The position numbers and the translations under genes were made by a program. From Nissolia schottii (Eukaryota > Streptophyta > Magnoliopsida > Fabales > Fabaceae), in contig QANU01086265.1 of the NCBI GenBank assembly GCA_003254905.1, forward strand, positions 135,231 to 199,230: a stretch of 64,000 nt of DNA, in the 5' to 3' direction. Below, one piece after another: positions 1 to 12,700 of the stretch. How positions within the stretch are numbered: position 1 is the first letter of the stretch; each line of letters starts with the position of its first letter. Below the pieces are notes generated by a model. It saw only the letters and a program-made list of their open reading frames with translations, was not told the DNA's origin and searched no databases.

Positions 1-54
1 GAGAGAGACAGAGAATTAAGGGTGAAGATTATATCATGGAGCAAATATTGATGA

Positions 55-1307
<1,253 letters not shown>

Positions 1308-2440
1308 ATGAGTTAAAAAGAGTTTGTTACAAATCATATCCTGAAGCTTCTATCTTTTGGAGCAGAATTCAGCTTTATAGAGTAGTGTTAGGAATAATAA
1401 TGCGAATTTTTGGTTGAATGGGTGAAAACAAAGGAAGAGGAGCCCTCCCGCTCCTAGAGCAGCCTCTACTTTAGATTAATTGTTGTTAGATTTTTTTTTT
1501 TTTCCTTGGGTAGAATATTTTTAACTGGTACTTCGTTGCAGCATTTTTTTTTATCCACATAAAATTTTATGAGAGCATTTTTCGTGGACATGTCTCTTGT
1601 AAGAATATTGTCCCTAAGTTTATTTAATATAAAAAATTTCTACTTCTATATATTGTGATGCTTTTACGGTTTTCGTTGTGACGCTATCTTTTGTTTGAGA
1701 AAGAAGTAAAAAAAAAAAAAAAAACGAAAGTTCAAATTTAAAGTTACCTTCTGATCTTCCTTGTGGTTCTTTCTAGATGGATCCCAACAAAGAAAAGTGA
1801 ATATGGACTACACTTTGTGGCAACAAATGAAAAAAAAAACAAAACGGAAAAATTGCCGTTTTCATCCTTTACTTATATCTGATTTATTAGCTTAGTCTTT
1901 TAATTGTTCTTAGTTAATTTGATCCCTTACATTTCAAACCACTTTCAATTTGTTCACCTGCAATTGGAATCACAGTCAATTTGTTTCTATTATGATTGAT
2001 TTTGATCATTTATGTTTCAAATTGGTATCTATATTTGGTTCTGATTATTTTTGAGTCACGTTTACCTCCCAAATGCTCTGAATCAACTCTACCTTCATGA
2101 AAGTGATAGATCTTTTTCTTGGCTTTGTAATTAACGCCTAATTTGACTCAAGTAAACTAGGGATGAAGAAGTTATGACTCATTCACTGCAGCATGTCCAA
2201 TTTGTTAGTTAGCGGATTAAACTAAATTGATTGCAATTTAAAATGAATGAGACCAAACTAATAAATTAGATATAGCTATAACCAAAAATGTAGTTTTGTC
2301 CCACAGAATTAGTTTTTTTTTTTCTGTTCACTTAGTAAATAATGGACGCTAATTCTTAAATTAGTTAAAAAATTAACTTAGAAGTAAGATTTGTTTGTTT
2401 GGAAATAGTAAGAAGAGTAGTAATAGGGACCAATGTTCTC
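1308..2440. other. GAPC 3' flank, AT-rich, no gene seen
   Basis: The stretch begins with the GAPC 3' UTR and continues as AT-rich sequence with homopolymer runs (T-run near 1491-1503, A-run near 1708-1723). The interval about 1860-2400 has the look of a degenerate non-coding repeat, but I could not define its termini. No coding region is supported. Confidence 0.5.
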
Positions 2441-2960
2441 TTAACCGGATTGGACTAGCCGATCAAACCGGTTGAAATGGGAACTGGATGTCCTTTCGGT
2501 TTGGTCATGTTATAAAATATGGCCGTCAATGACCCGCCTGTTTAGGCCTGCATATTTTTAGAGTTTGACTCGTTTATAATCGGTCCGTGAGTCTAAATGG
2601 GCCGCCCGCTAGCCCGTTTATTTTTTAAAAAAATAAAAAAAAAGTTCAAAAAAATAAAAAAAAAAGTTCAAAAAAATTCAAAAAAAAAATTCACAGGCTC
2701 ATGGGCTGGTTTGCAGGCCAAACGGGCTGGGCCTAAACGGGCTGAACTTAAACGGGCCCGTCCAATTTTTTTTAAAATTTTCACAGACCTATTTTTTACA
2801 TGTAAAATCCATCTATTTAATTGGGTAAACAGATCACGCCCAGCCTATTATAAAACCTATTGGCTTAGAAATCGGTCAAAAGCCGATCAAAACCAGTAAA
2901 AATTGCTCAAAACTGGAAACCGCCCGAACCGACAGTAGTTTGCGGTTCAGTGACAAGTTG
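2440..2960. repeat. Nested non-coding repeat with GGGC/ACCGG words
   Basis: An inner block (about 2518-2846) is rich in GGGCC/GGGCT words and imperfect A-rich repeats. It is flanked by blocks rich in ACCGG, CCGATCAAA and similar words on both sides (about 2443-2490 and 2870-2945). This looks like one small non-autonomous element inside another. The open frame at 2597-2899 runs through low-complexity lysine codons and is not taken as a gene. Confidence 0.35.
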
Positions 2961-5330
2961 AAAAAAAAAAAAAAGGTGTTATGGAGGGAGGCGACTGCTC
3001 AATCCACTGCGGAGAGGAGGAACAACCATGAAAGCCACTTGTTTTTCCCCATCACTGGTCGTCGAGCTCACTGTCGCTCGTTGATTCTTCCATGGTGTCT
3101 ACTGTTGCGGTCGAGATAGGTGAGAGGGAGTCACAACGCCATGGCACTAGCAGCTCCATAAGTTTCGAAAGAAGGAATAAAGATAGAAAGCAATAAAGAA
3201 GGAAAAACATAAAAGCAAAGAAGGAAGAAAAGAAGAAAGAAGGAGCAACAAAGAAGAATGTAAAGGGCTGCTAGTTGCTACGACTAGGGAGAAGAAGGAA
3301 GACGGTCAACTACGGTCTTTTTTCTTTCATTTGGGGATTATTGGGTTTAGTTTGGTTTTCTTGCGGGCCCAAAGTTGTTGGCAAAAATAAGGTGCTAATG
3401 GGCTTTGAAAACAATGTCTGGATTAACTGGATTATCGTCATTATTTTGAGCACTGTCTTAGAATACCTTTTTTTCCTAGGACACTTGGTTATTTGGCCAT
3501 GTGTGTGTCACCACCTCCTTTAAAGAGTAATTATGTCATTTGCCACGTAATTTTTCATATTTCACTTGAAAGTTAAGACCTTTTCGTTCAGGGGTTCAAA
3601 GATTCCTTTCTTCCTTTCCATTTGTGCATTAATCCTCTCCCACCTTTATAAAAACAAAACCCATCGAGGGAAACGATAGGACGCGACTTTGGGGATTTGT
3701 CTCCGCAAGTTCCCTCGGATACATTCTAGTTTCTTGCAAATTAGAAGCTCCAAACACGACCATTCAAGGCCAATTAATATGGAAATAAAAACATTTCCTT
3801 CTAAACTTTTCTTTGAGAATTCTTGAGGTTTCCAAGCCATTTCCACCAAAACCTTCTTGTTCCTTCTTTAGCCAACACCTACGAATCACTACTTCGTTCA
3901 CTTTTTTTCATCATTCTGTGTTTAAATTGCACGGGGTTCCATAGAGAAATAATTTTCTATGTCTTACTGAACTAAATAGGAAACTTTTCCCTATGTCTCC
4001 AACAAGCCAATTTGTCTAAGGGGATTCTTTACTGCCCTCACTGGCACCTCCAAAAAACTCCATCAACAGATTCACCATCTACCCCGGGCTCTCTCATCAA
4101 AAAGACATACCTCATGACTCACACATATTTCTTGCTTTAATATCATTTCCTTGCTTCTGACAAAAATTTTCAAGGGGAACTCTTTCCTTCGTTCCCAAAT
4201 TGTATAATGAACCTACGCGTGTAACGTATCATCGTCACTTCTTCACCACACCGTCTGGACAAACTCCACTTCTCTCGAAAACCAAAAAATTAAAAGAAAA
4301 CACATATACGACCATAGTCCCCATAATAAATGAAACCACAGATTGCCTACTTTCATTTTATTCAGTGATGCCCACGCATCGGAAAACTTACGCCTCAGTT
4401 TCCTTATTACTAGAACGAAAGCCCGCCGAAGCGTGAAACATTTATGAATTCCTTTAACACCTTTTACGTTATCCAAATTATACCTTGAGAGGCTTATTCA
4501 AACTTCTAAGAGATCAACCAAGTATTTAGAAAAGGCGAAAAACATTTCCCTGAGCTTCTAGTTGCTAGATAAACCTCGGTGAGTCCCGTCGGCCAATCGA
4601 TGGCCTCAGTAACCTTACATTCATGACTGAATTACGAAGGAATGTCTTGGAGTAGGTTCACATGTCATTCCAATATCCTTAAACACCATTATTTCACCTT
4701 AGAGCAATTTTAGAAAAATTGTGTTCTTTTTCTCACACGGGTAATTATTGTGGCGTTACGCGTGGTCTTTAGAGCCCGATGATCGTTCTCTTTTTCATAT
4801 GAGTTTTTTTTTAAAGATAAAATATGAATTTTTAATACCTTTTTGAAGGAAAATAAATAATTTTACCTACTTGAAATTAATTTCTATGTTTTAGAATTAA
4901 AATGCATCTTTTTGGGACCCAAAATGCCCTGAATTTAACCCGAAAAACCAATACAATAACACATCGTCGCCACCCTTTGCCACCACGTGACACATGTTAT
5001 CCACGTGGCAGCCAATCCAGCTTCTCCTAAGACCCTTTGGCCACACAGCCAGCCCACAAATCTGAAGGCAAATCAATACCTTATTAATAGCAAAACAAAA
5101 GGCAATGCTTAAATCACAAACATAATTGCATTTCAAAGAGAAAATTGCTCTTGATATCAAGTTGAGCTTTCTCTCATCTCTCAAGCCAGAAAGCAGCCAT
5201 TTTTCCTCCTTCTCCACAAGAAATTTCAGACTCCCTCTCCTCTCCATCAAAGCTCACGGCTACAACCACCATAAGCCACCATCATCAAAGATTTTTCATC
5301 CTCTTAATCATTACTCTGTCTAAAAATTTC
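2961..5330. other. Intergenic, no gene recognised
   Basis: No conserved protein is visible on either strand. The part 4900-5320 has the composition of an LTR or leader (CACGTG-type words, C/T-rich stretches), and a TATA-like word lies at about 3647-3653, but no terminal repeats were found. It may be the degraded interior of the retroelement that ends at 7980; I cannot show that. Confidence 0.35.
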
Positions 5331-6618
5331 TAGCATCTTATTTACCATAATTGCCCTTATTTTAATTAGGGTTAAAAAGACTTGTTTGTCTAAAAACAAT
5401 ACTGAGTACTAGTTACTTTGCATGAGATTGATGCATGAACAAATACAACACAAGAATTGAATTATTTCAACGATCCATGAAAAATCATGTGAGTACATGC
5501 ATAGATACCATGAACATGTCAAGATGCATCTATCTACTTGTTTGCATAAACATAACCTTGAAAATGTTTTGGAATTAAGGAAATTAGACCTAACCCAGGT
5601 GAGGGAGTGAAGCCGATATACTGGTGAGAAAAGGAGAGAATCACCATTGTTTTGCACAGTTGGATTTGTTTGAATCTCTGATTTTGAGGATTGTATGGAA
5701 ATAATAGGAAATGATCAAGGCATTCTGTTCGTTAGCATTAAACCCACGTGGCCAAATAAGCTAACCCTAAATAGGAATATCCCTTGATGGGCATTTGAGC
5801 TTAACATGATAAATTTCTTGGTTGTTACATAATCTCTAAGCCTTGAAAAGAAAAACAATGACATCCCTTAATTTCTAAATTAAGAGAGCATTCTATTGGA
5901 TTATGTGAAAAAAATCCAAGTTAGGGGGAGATCAAGGCTAGCAATAGTTGAAAGAGACAAAAAGTTTGAATCAATTGAATAGAAGCAAAACACATGCTGA
6001 AAAGAAAGAAATCTTTGTCTCAATTACAAAAATGAAGAAAAAGAAAAAGAATTGAGAGAAAGAAAAAGAAACAAATGGAAAAAGGTTGAAGAAACAAAAT
6101 AAAGAAAGGAGAAAAGGAAAAAAGGAAAAGGAAACAAAAGAAGTTGATTTTCAGAAGCTCTCTTGATTAGAAACTTTGCATACCCAGAAAAACCAAGTTT
6201 CTTTTTAACCTAACCACATTACAACCCTTGAAAAGTCCTTCAGTGATCCTTGCATGACCATACAATTTGACTTGATTGTGAGACAGGTAACAAATTTGAC
6301 TTGTTGTGATTCAATGGTGGTGATATTGAGCGAAACACCCACCTTCAAATGGTCCACTGACCATGATGTGAATAAATAAAAATTTCCTTGATTGAAAAGG
6401 CATTGAATGGTGTGATCTGTTTAAAGCATTCAATGTGATTGTGCATTTGATTGTTATCATTCTATGATGTTTCACAGGTCTCAAGCATGAACTGTATAAA
6501 TCAATTCAATGAAACCACAATAACTGGTTGTTCATAAGCATCTTTCTTTTGTAAGAGTCTTGACCATAATTCTAGTACCTCTTGTTTGAGGACAAACAAG
6601 GTCTTAAGTTAGGGGGAG
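5331..6618 (+). mobile_element. 3' internal non-coding region of a Ty3/gypsy (Athila-like) element
   Basis: This is purine-rich, non-coding sequence that leads into a polypurine tract (AAGTTAGGGGGAG, 6607-6619) directly before the LTR starting TGTTAAGTGTC. A second, similar GTTAGGGGGAG word is at about 5921-5931. A long non-coding region with a GGGGGAG tract before the 3' LTR is typical of Athila-type elements. No gag, pol or env coding is visible here, so the element is truncated or decayed on its left side. The family assignment is inference from architecture and the tract. Confidence 0.55.
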
Positions 6619-7980
6619 TGTTAAGTGTCATATTTACGCAATTTCAACCAGTAAAATGACACTTGTTTGCTTAGATTTTCAGGAATTTTCTGACTAAATT
6701 CCCCACTTTTGTAGAATTTATAAATATAATCTAAAGATGGAAGCAAGCTTATAAAAAGGACAAGATCAAAGAGAAATCCCACGAAGAATGGGGGCAAAAG
6801 AGCTAGGGAAAAGAGCTTTCAGAGAAGAAACCGCTCAGCGGTAACAACAGGCCGCTCAGCGGAACAACTAGGCTAGACTGCTCAGCGCGTCCTCAAGGCC
6901 GCTCAGCGATCCATGCTTCAGAGTGAAGAAACTTAGCTGCGAAGCAACCTCTGTAGCTGCCCTGCCAACCTGCAAGCCGCCCTGAACCGCTCAGCGCACT
7001 GCACGCCGCTCAGCGGCTCTGACAAATAATGTCAAAGCAGAGCAATCATTCAAAAGGAAACCAAGCGGTAAAGAAAGCTGCGCCGCTGAGCGGAGGACCC
7101 AGGCTGCTTAGCAAACCCCCCAAATTTCCCTATAAATAGAGGACCCGAGGCACCCTTCAGAGATAACTTTAATACAATTCCATTCCACATTTCTTACATG
7201 TTTGAAGGTAGTTTAGTTAGCAACAAAGAGGAGGCTAGTGAAGGAGCCAAGAGTGATCAAGGAAGCACGGTGGTCGTTGTCATGACAGCGTGAGAACGTG
7301 TCATGGTAAGCGTCCATCACCTTGCCTCTGAGATTCTCTCTTGTAAGATGGGTTTCTAATCCTCTTGTTGTTGGGATTTTGATGACTATTAGAGCATGAT
7401 TGTATCCATGTACTTTTACATTAATGAATCTATTACTTTCTATGATTTACATGAATCGATTTTACGCTTAATGCTTGTTTTAGATTAGCTACCTAAAACC
7501 TGATTTCAAACTGCATGGTTGCGCGTAAGAACAACATCATAAAGTTGGAACTAAATCAATTCATCAGATAAGCCTACTTGCTAGAGATAGAGTTAGGACT
7601 ATTAGTCGTTTTAACATCTGAAATAATGTTGGTTTCCTTTGTTAAGTTTGTGCAAGAAATTGACAACATAATAAAGGAAATCTAATGATCTGTTCATGCT
7701 CGAGAGAGATGTACAAGTTAAGAACTGGTGGCGAGCAATCAAAGAAATGATAATTCTGATGTATTGAGTAAATGAGTACATGAAACTATAATAAGGTTCA
7801 ATTCCCAACAAGCTTCCCGATCTATCTCTGATTTGTTGCCTGTTTATCTTTTATGTTATTTATTTATTTATTTATCTAAGTATCAATCATTTAATCCTTC
7901 ACTTTATTGTTTAATTAACAAACTCAAGAATGGTATTTATGCAACTCTATGTGGATATGACTATACCCGACTATACTGCA
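6619..7980 (+). mobile_element. 3' LTR of the Athila-like retrotransposon
   Basis: The LTR begins TG at 6619, right after the polypurine tract. It contains a cluster of CCGCTCAGCG(G) words between about 6825 and 7115, a TATA box at 7131 and an R/U5-like tail. The tail ends in a GTGGATATGAC word around 7951-7961, which resembles the downstream end of Athila-type LTRs. The right boundary (about 7980) is approximate: I could not find a clean CA terminus or a target-site duplication. No matching 5' LTR lies in the window. Confidence 0.6.
7131..7139 (+). promoter_or_regulatory. TATA box of the LTR promoter
   Basis: TATAAATAG lies just downstream of the iterated CCGCTCAGCG words in the LTR, where a U3 promoter is expected. 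A start site about 25-30 bases downstream is inferred. Confidence 0.5.
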
Positions 7981-8109
7981 ATTGGATCCCTTGAGGATCT
8001 AAAAGCTGTAAAGTAGGATATATATAAATGGTCCATATTTTCGCTAAGGGATATTTACAAAGGCAAAGGTATGGGCTAAAGGTAACCCGACACAACGAAT
8101 AACAACCCT

Positions 8110-8652
8110 GTGAGCATTGCTTGCTATCATGGAAGTGAGCAGTTAGCAGGGGTGTTACAAGCTTCCATCGGTGTTGGTGTCGGCATTGGCATTGGCAATG
8201 ATGGCGGTGGCAACACCGCATTGGAGAGTGCTTATACAGCTCTGCAGGAATGGAAATCCGCGATCACCGACGGCCCATCGAAGATTCTAGATACATGGGT
8301 TGGTTCCAATGTGTGCTCTTACAAAGGAGTCTTTTGTGCAAACACTCGCAAAGATGAAAACGGGCTTGTTGTTGTAGCAGGAATAGATCTCAACCTCGCT
8401 TTCCTTCATAGGTTGCATTCCTCCAGAGGTGGGAGTCTTTAGGGAGTTAGAGGTGCTTGATGTGAGCTGCAACTCCCTCGTCAGACACCTGCCAGACACA
8501 ATATCATACCTCAAAGACATAGAGGTTCTCAACCTGGCACGCAACAAGCTCTCCGAGGAGTTATCTGATGGGATCTACTCCGTGAAAAGTATTGCGAATC
8601 TTACCGTTGCTCGCAATTACTTCTCTGGATCCAGCAATTTAATAAATCCTTA
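8110..8652 (+). pseudogene. Degraded LRX-type (leucine-rich repeat extensin-like) gene
   Basis: Two frames carry conserved pieces of a cell-wall LRR protein of the LRX/extensin-like type. Frame one (about 8215-8403) gives AYTALQEWKSAI, then TWVGSNVCSYKGVFCANT and VVVAGIDLN, the N-terminal LRR cap. Frame two (8411-8652) gives GCIPPEVGVFRELEVLDVSC, SYLKDIEVLNLARNKLSEEL and ANLTVARNYFSG, which are C-terminal LRR units. Between them the central LRRs that normally follow the GIDLN segment are missing and the frame changes, so this is an internal deletion. A signal peptide is not clear and the extensin tail is absent. Homology is clear; function is not expected. Confidence 0.8.
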
Positions 8653-9622
8653 AAGTGACAAAAACACACAATTTAATAAATTATTTAATGATGCTAAAAT
8701 ATAAAAAAAATATAGTGTATAGATAAAAATAATCTTTAGTAATTAGTATTATAATAATTATGTGTTATTAGAAGTAGGAGGGATAATAAGGATAAACTTA
8801 TATAAAAATAATATTTTTTTTTAATTTAATCAAATAACAAATAATCTTTAATTAATTTTTGTTTGAGAAATTACTACAAAAGTGAACGGCACGGAGGGAG
8901 GGAGTATTATCTTGACGCGAGATTTTCTCTCGAAATGCAAATGCGTGACCAGGAATGAAATTCGTACAATTGATGTGAGTCACAAATGAAGACCAACCCA
9001 CTAAACGTGGGAGTTAAAATTGATGATCAAAACATCCACACCGCCGGCTGTTCCCACGCAATTTCCGCATAAAACAAAGGCTTCCGGCTCACACTGGCAG
9101 AAAGAACGCAGCAATGCGCCGAAGTCTGATAGTGGGAATATCCATATTTCATAATAACGTTAAAAGCTGACAACTTTGAAAGTCGTTGCTTGCCATTTAA
9201 AATAGCGCGTAGTTTCTCATTTAAAACTATTTCCAAAGTGCTTATTACGTCAAATGACCAATAAATCATAAGGCCACTTGCAGTTCAAAGCATTAAAGTC
9301 AATGCTACAGTCCATCGCGCCTAAGGAGGAAGACTTTGGGCCGAGTTTATACTGACTCATTTTATTTATAGTGTTTTTTTATTCTTTCTTTTTAAATAAA
9401 TATCTATAATATAGTATTAACTAAAATTGAAAATATAGATCAATTTCACCTTCACATTTAATGTAGGCCTTTTTAATTACATATAAGAATTTCTTCACGA
9501 ACTCTCCGCCCTCTCTCGTGTCGTCTCTCTCTTCATGTGATATATTTACACTAATTTATACATCTTATGTAAGGTTCGTAATTCTTCTAGCCTAGGCTAG
9601 ACAGGGACATGGGACTCCATCC
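8653..9622. other. Intergenic, probable truncated MITE and LHT promoter region
   Basis: Bases to about 8905 are very AT-rich and end in ACGGAGGGAGGGAGTA, which is the right-hand terminus typical of Stowaway-like MITEs; no matching left end was found. From 8930 to 9622 I see no gene. The last part is the promoter region of the first LHT gene. Confidence 0.4.
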
Positions 9623-9631
9623 TTTAAATAG
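9623..9631 (+). promoter_or_regulatory. Probable TATA box of the first LHT gene
   Basis: TTTAAATAG is located 132 bases before the inferred start codon and upstream of a C/T-rich leader. It is the best TATA-like word in the expected place. The transcription start is inferred, not seen. Confidence 0.5.
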
Positions 9632-9700
9632 AGACACATTCCACGATTACTAAAGCTCAGCTCATAGAGGGTCCACCCTATTTTTACAAATCCTACCTCT

Positions 9701-9721
9701 ATCTCTCTCTCTCTCTCTCTC
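9701..9721 (+). repeat. CT microsatellite in the LHT 5' leader
   Basis: An uninterrupted (CT)n run lies about 45 bases before the ATG at 9764. C/T-rich microsatellites are common in plant 5' UTRs and can affect expression; no effect is shown here. Confidence 0.85.
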
Positions 9722-9763
9722 ACTGCATTCTTGAAAATTGCAACATCTTTCTGACTTATTATT

Positions 9764-12700
9764 ATGGGAACTCAGGCACAAACTGACGATCTCGACTCTT
9801 ATACCAAAAACTCCGTAAGTTTTCCTCTCTCTCTGTATACCAATTTTATCATTGTTTCATCTGCATCGATCTGGGCTTCGTAGTCTGTTTCTGGTATCTG
9901 CTAAAACTTGACTTTGACCATGAAAGTAGACTCAAATTCTTAGTGAAAAAGAAAAAATGAAATCTGTTAGAGTCGTAGTATACATGTTCGTTTCTCTTTT
10001 ACTTATTTGTTGTGGTCTGTTTTTTCTCTTCTCTGCATCCCTAATTACCTCTTTCTTGGCTGGAAAATCGCCACAATTCATGAGAAATAATTAATGACCG
10101 AAACCCCTTTTTTTATTATGAGTTAAGAGCCCCTTGGGACGCACGTGATAGAGGTTAGATCGAAACTTGACACCACATACACACTCTTTCTCTTTATGTG
10201 ACCTTTTTTACCATAGACTAAACTAGAAGACTTAATTTGCGCAAGTTGAAATTTCTGTATGCACTTCCTTCCCAGGTCATATAGTATAGACTATTTTTTA
10301 TTTTATTAAAGAAAATAAACTGACTAAATATCAAAGTAAAAAAAATAGTTCTTTAAATATGAAATTTCACTCGCTAAACATAGAAACCTAGACACTTTCT
10401 TCCTTCCAAGTAAGGACTTGATTCTCATCTAATGTTTGTATACTTTTATATGTTTGTAGACTTAAAATGAAGTTCTAAGTCTCGAAGAACTACTTCATTC
10501 ATTTAATATTAGATGTTAGGTTTTACACATACCACAGATTCAAAATTCAATTAATTTACAAATACTTAGAGAAGAAAATGTCAAGTATGTAAATTAAATT
10601 ATCTTTAAATATTTTTGTTTATCCCACCATTCTATTTTCTTCAATTAAAATACATGAGGAATTATTACAGAGGTAAAATTAAAAAACTAACAAATAAATC
10701 TTATTTAATTTAATTAAAGTGACAATTAATCTTAAACAAAATTTTAAATAAAAAGTGTAATTCAATATTAAATGAACGAAGTATTTTGTTTCCTGATATT
10801 TTAAATGAAAAAAAACTGGAAAATAGACATTTTCTCAATGATAAAGATAGAAAAAATAATTTTTTGGTACATGTTACTATGAAAATCAATGGCAGCCGGC
10901 GTCAACTTTAGCCGTCTTTGTCTAGGCTATGTTTGACTAACAGTACTTTTAAAGAAAAAAAAATTGAAAGAGTTAACTCATTAACTTATTTAATAATTCA
11001 TTTATTTTTATGAATAATATTTAATATTTTTTTATTTTATTTATAAAAATATTAAGTGTTATTCATAAATAAAAATAAATATGTTAATAAATTAAATTTT
11101 CTGAACATTACTCATACTTTATTTTAGTGAGTTTCCATCACTTTAATCAATAAGTCCTCAGTTTCATATTAATTATCCATTTTTTTATTTTAGTATTTTT
11201 TAAAATATTTCTTCATTTATTAAATTTAGAGAATATTAATTATTTTTTCCTTACTTCTGTTAAATAAATTCTCTCATATTTATGCACTATCATCATTCTC
11301 TCTCATAAATATGTAAATATATAAATAATTTTAGGTTTTTTTAATAATTTAAAATAAAATATAATTTTTTTCTTAATACCTACATAAAAAGGAAAGTGAA
11401 TAACTAATATGAAATGGAGCAAGTAGGAAAAAACTAATCAGTATACTTTAGAACATTGTTTAAGAGATAAAAGTAGAATGTTGTGAGATTTTTTATCCAT
11501 TTTTTATCTTTTAATGTATTAAAAACTTTAAAATTTAAAATAAAATATTTTTGTTATTTTTTAAAAAGTATTCAAAGAGCACTTGATATAAAAACTCTAT
11601 TTAATATGATTCCAACAGAAATGGTTCCTAACCGGTAACAAATTGCTAATATTTTTGCCCATTAGTTGTGCCGATTATCACGGTTCCACATGGTTTCATA
11701 TACACAAATATTCATTAGAAACCGCTAAGATGATAAACAAAAAAAATATTATATGCGTTAAATAATAATAATATTCACAAAAATGCGGAGATGTCAATGA
11801 CGTAGTAACGAGTCATCGTACACTTTATTTTTTCATGAGAAATATTGTTCGGTGCTTAATTAGATTTAAAACAGTCCTTGAAGAAGTTGTGTACTGGCTA
11901 CGGTTGTACGATCCTCATATATATATGTATGGGTCGTTTTCTTCACTATTTTTTCTCGAGAGCTATTTCCGGGTGTTTGAGTGTTTCAAACTCAATCCAC
12001 GCGACTCTACGATGTGTGATTATTCCCAGTACAGATTTCGAAATAAAATATCTATGCGGATTAATTTAAGAAAACAATTGGTTGCTAGCTAGCTAAAAGT
12101 ATATACATAGAAGTTTCCTCCACATGGATAGATGTTGACATATAGTAGTTCTTTAGATAAAAGTATCTTGACATACATATCGTATATGTATACATCTTTT
12201 TTATGATATCCATACATCTTTAAATAACCCTTCTTTAATCGAAGCTCATTGACTGTGTCACGCAAAAAAATAAAAATAAAAAGGTTCATCGACCGTATAA
12301 ATCTCTTCAGACAAATATAAATTATCCATGCTAATTGAAACATGATGTTTGATAAAATATGTATTACAAATCATGACAAATTTTATGCTGATTTTAAGTA
12401 GTTACGAGGTTTTTTTTTTTTTATTCTACCGATGTCTTCAAAGTTTTTGTCCATAATGTGTTATCCAATATTGTCAATAAAATTATATTATAATTTTGAT
12501 TTAACATTATTATAAAAATTTTGACAGATTATATGTCTTAGCTACATCATATTGTCACTGTTGTTTTCCACGTTCATTTGTCTAATGTTTTTCAATAATA
12601 TAATTGATTTTGACTTATATTTAGTCCGGTGGATAAGAGTATTGTTTTACATCACAAGTGTACTGGAAATTTTATCTTTAAAATTTTGTTAACTGCATAG

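Noticed and set aside
2597..2899. 100-codon open frame on the plus strand
   Set aside because: Its first half is lysine/phenylalanine low complexity from A-rich repeats and the rest is repeat sequence; no family match.
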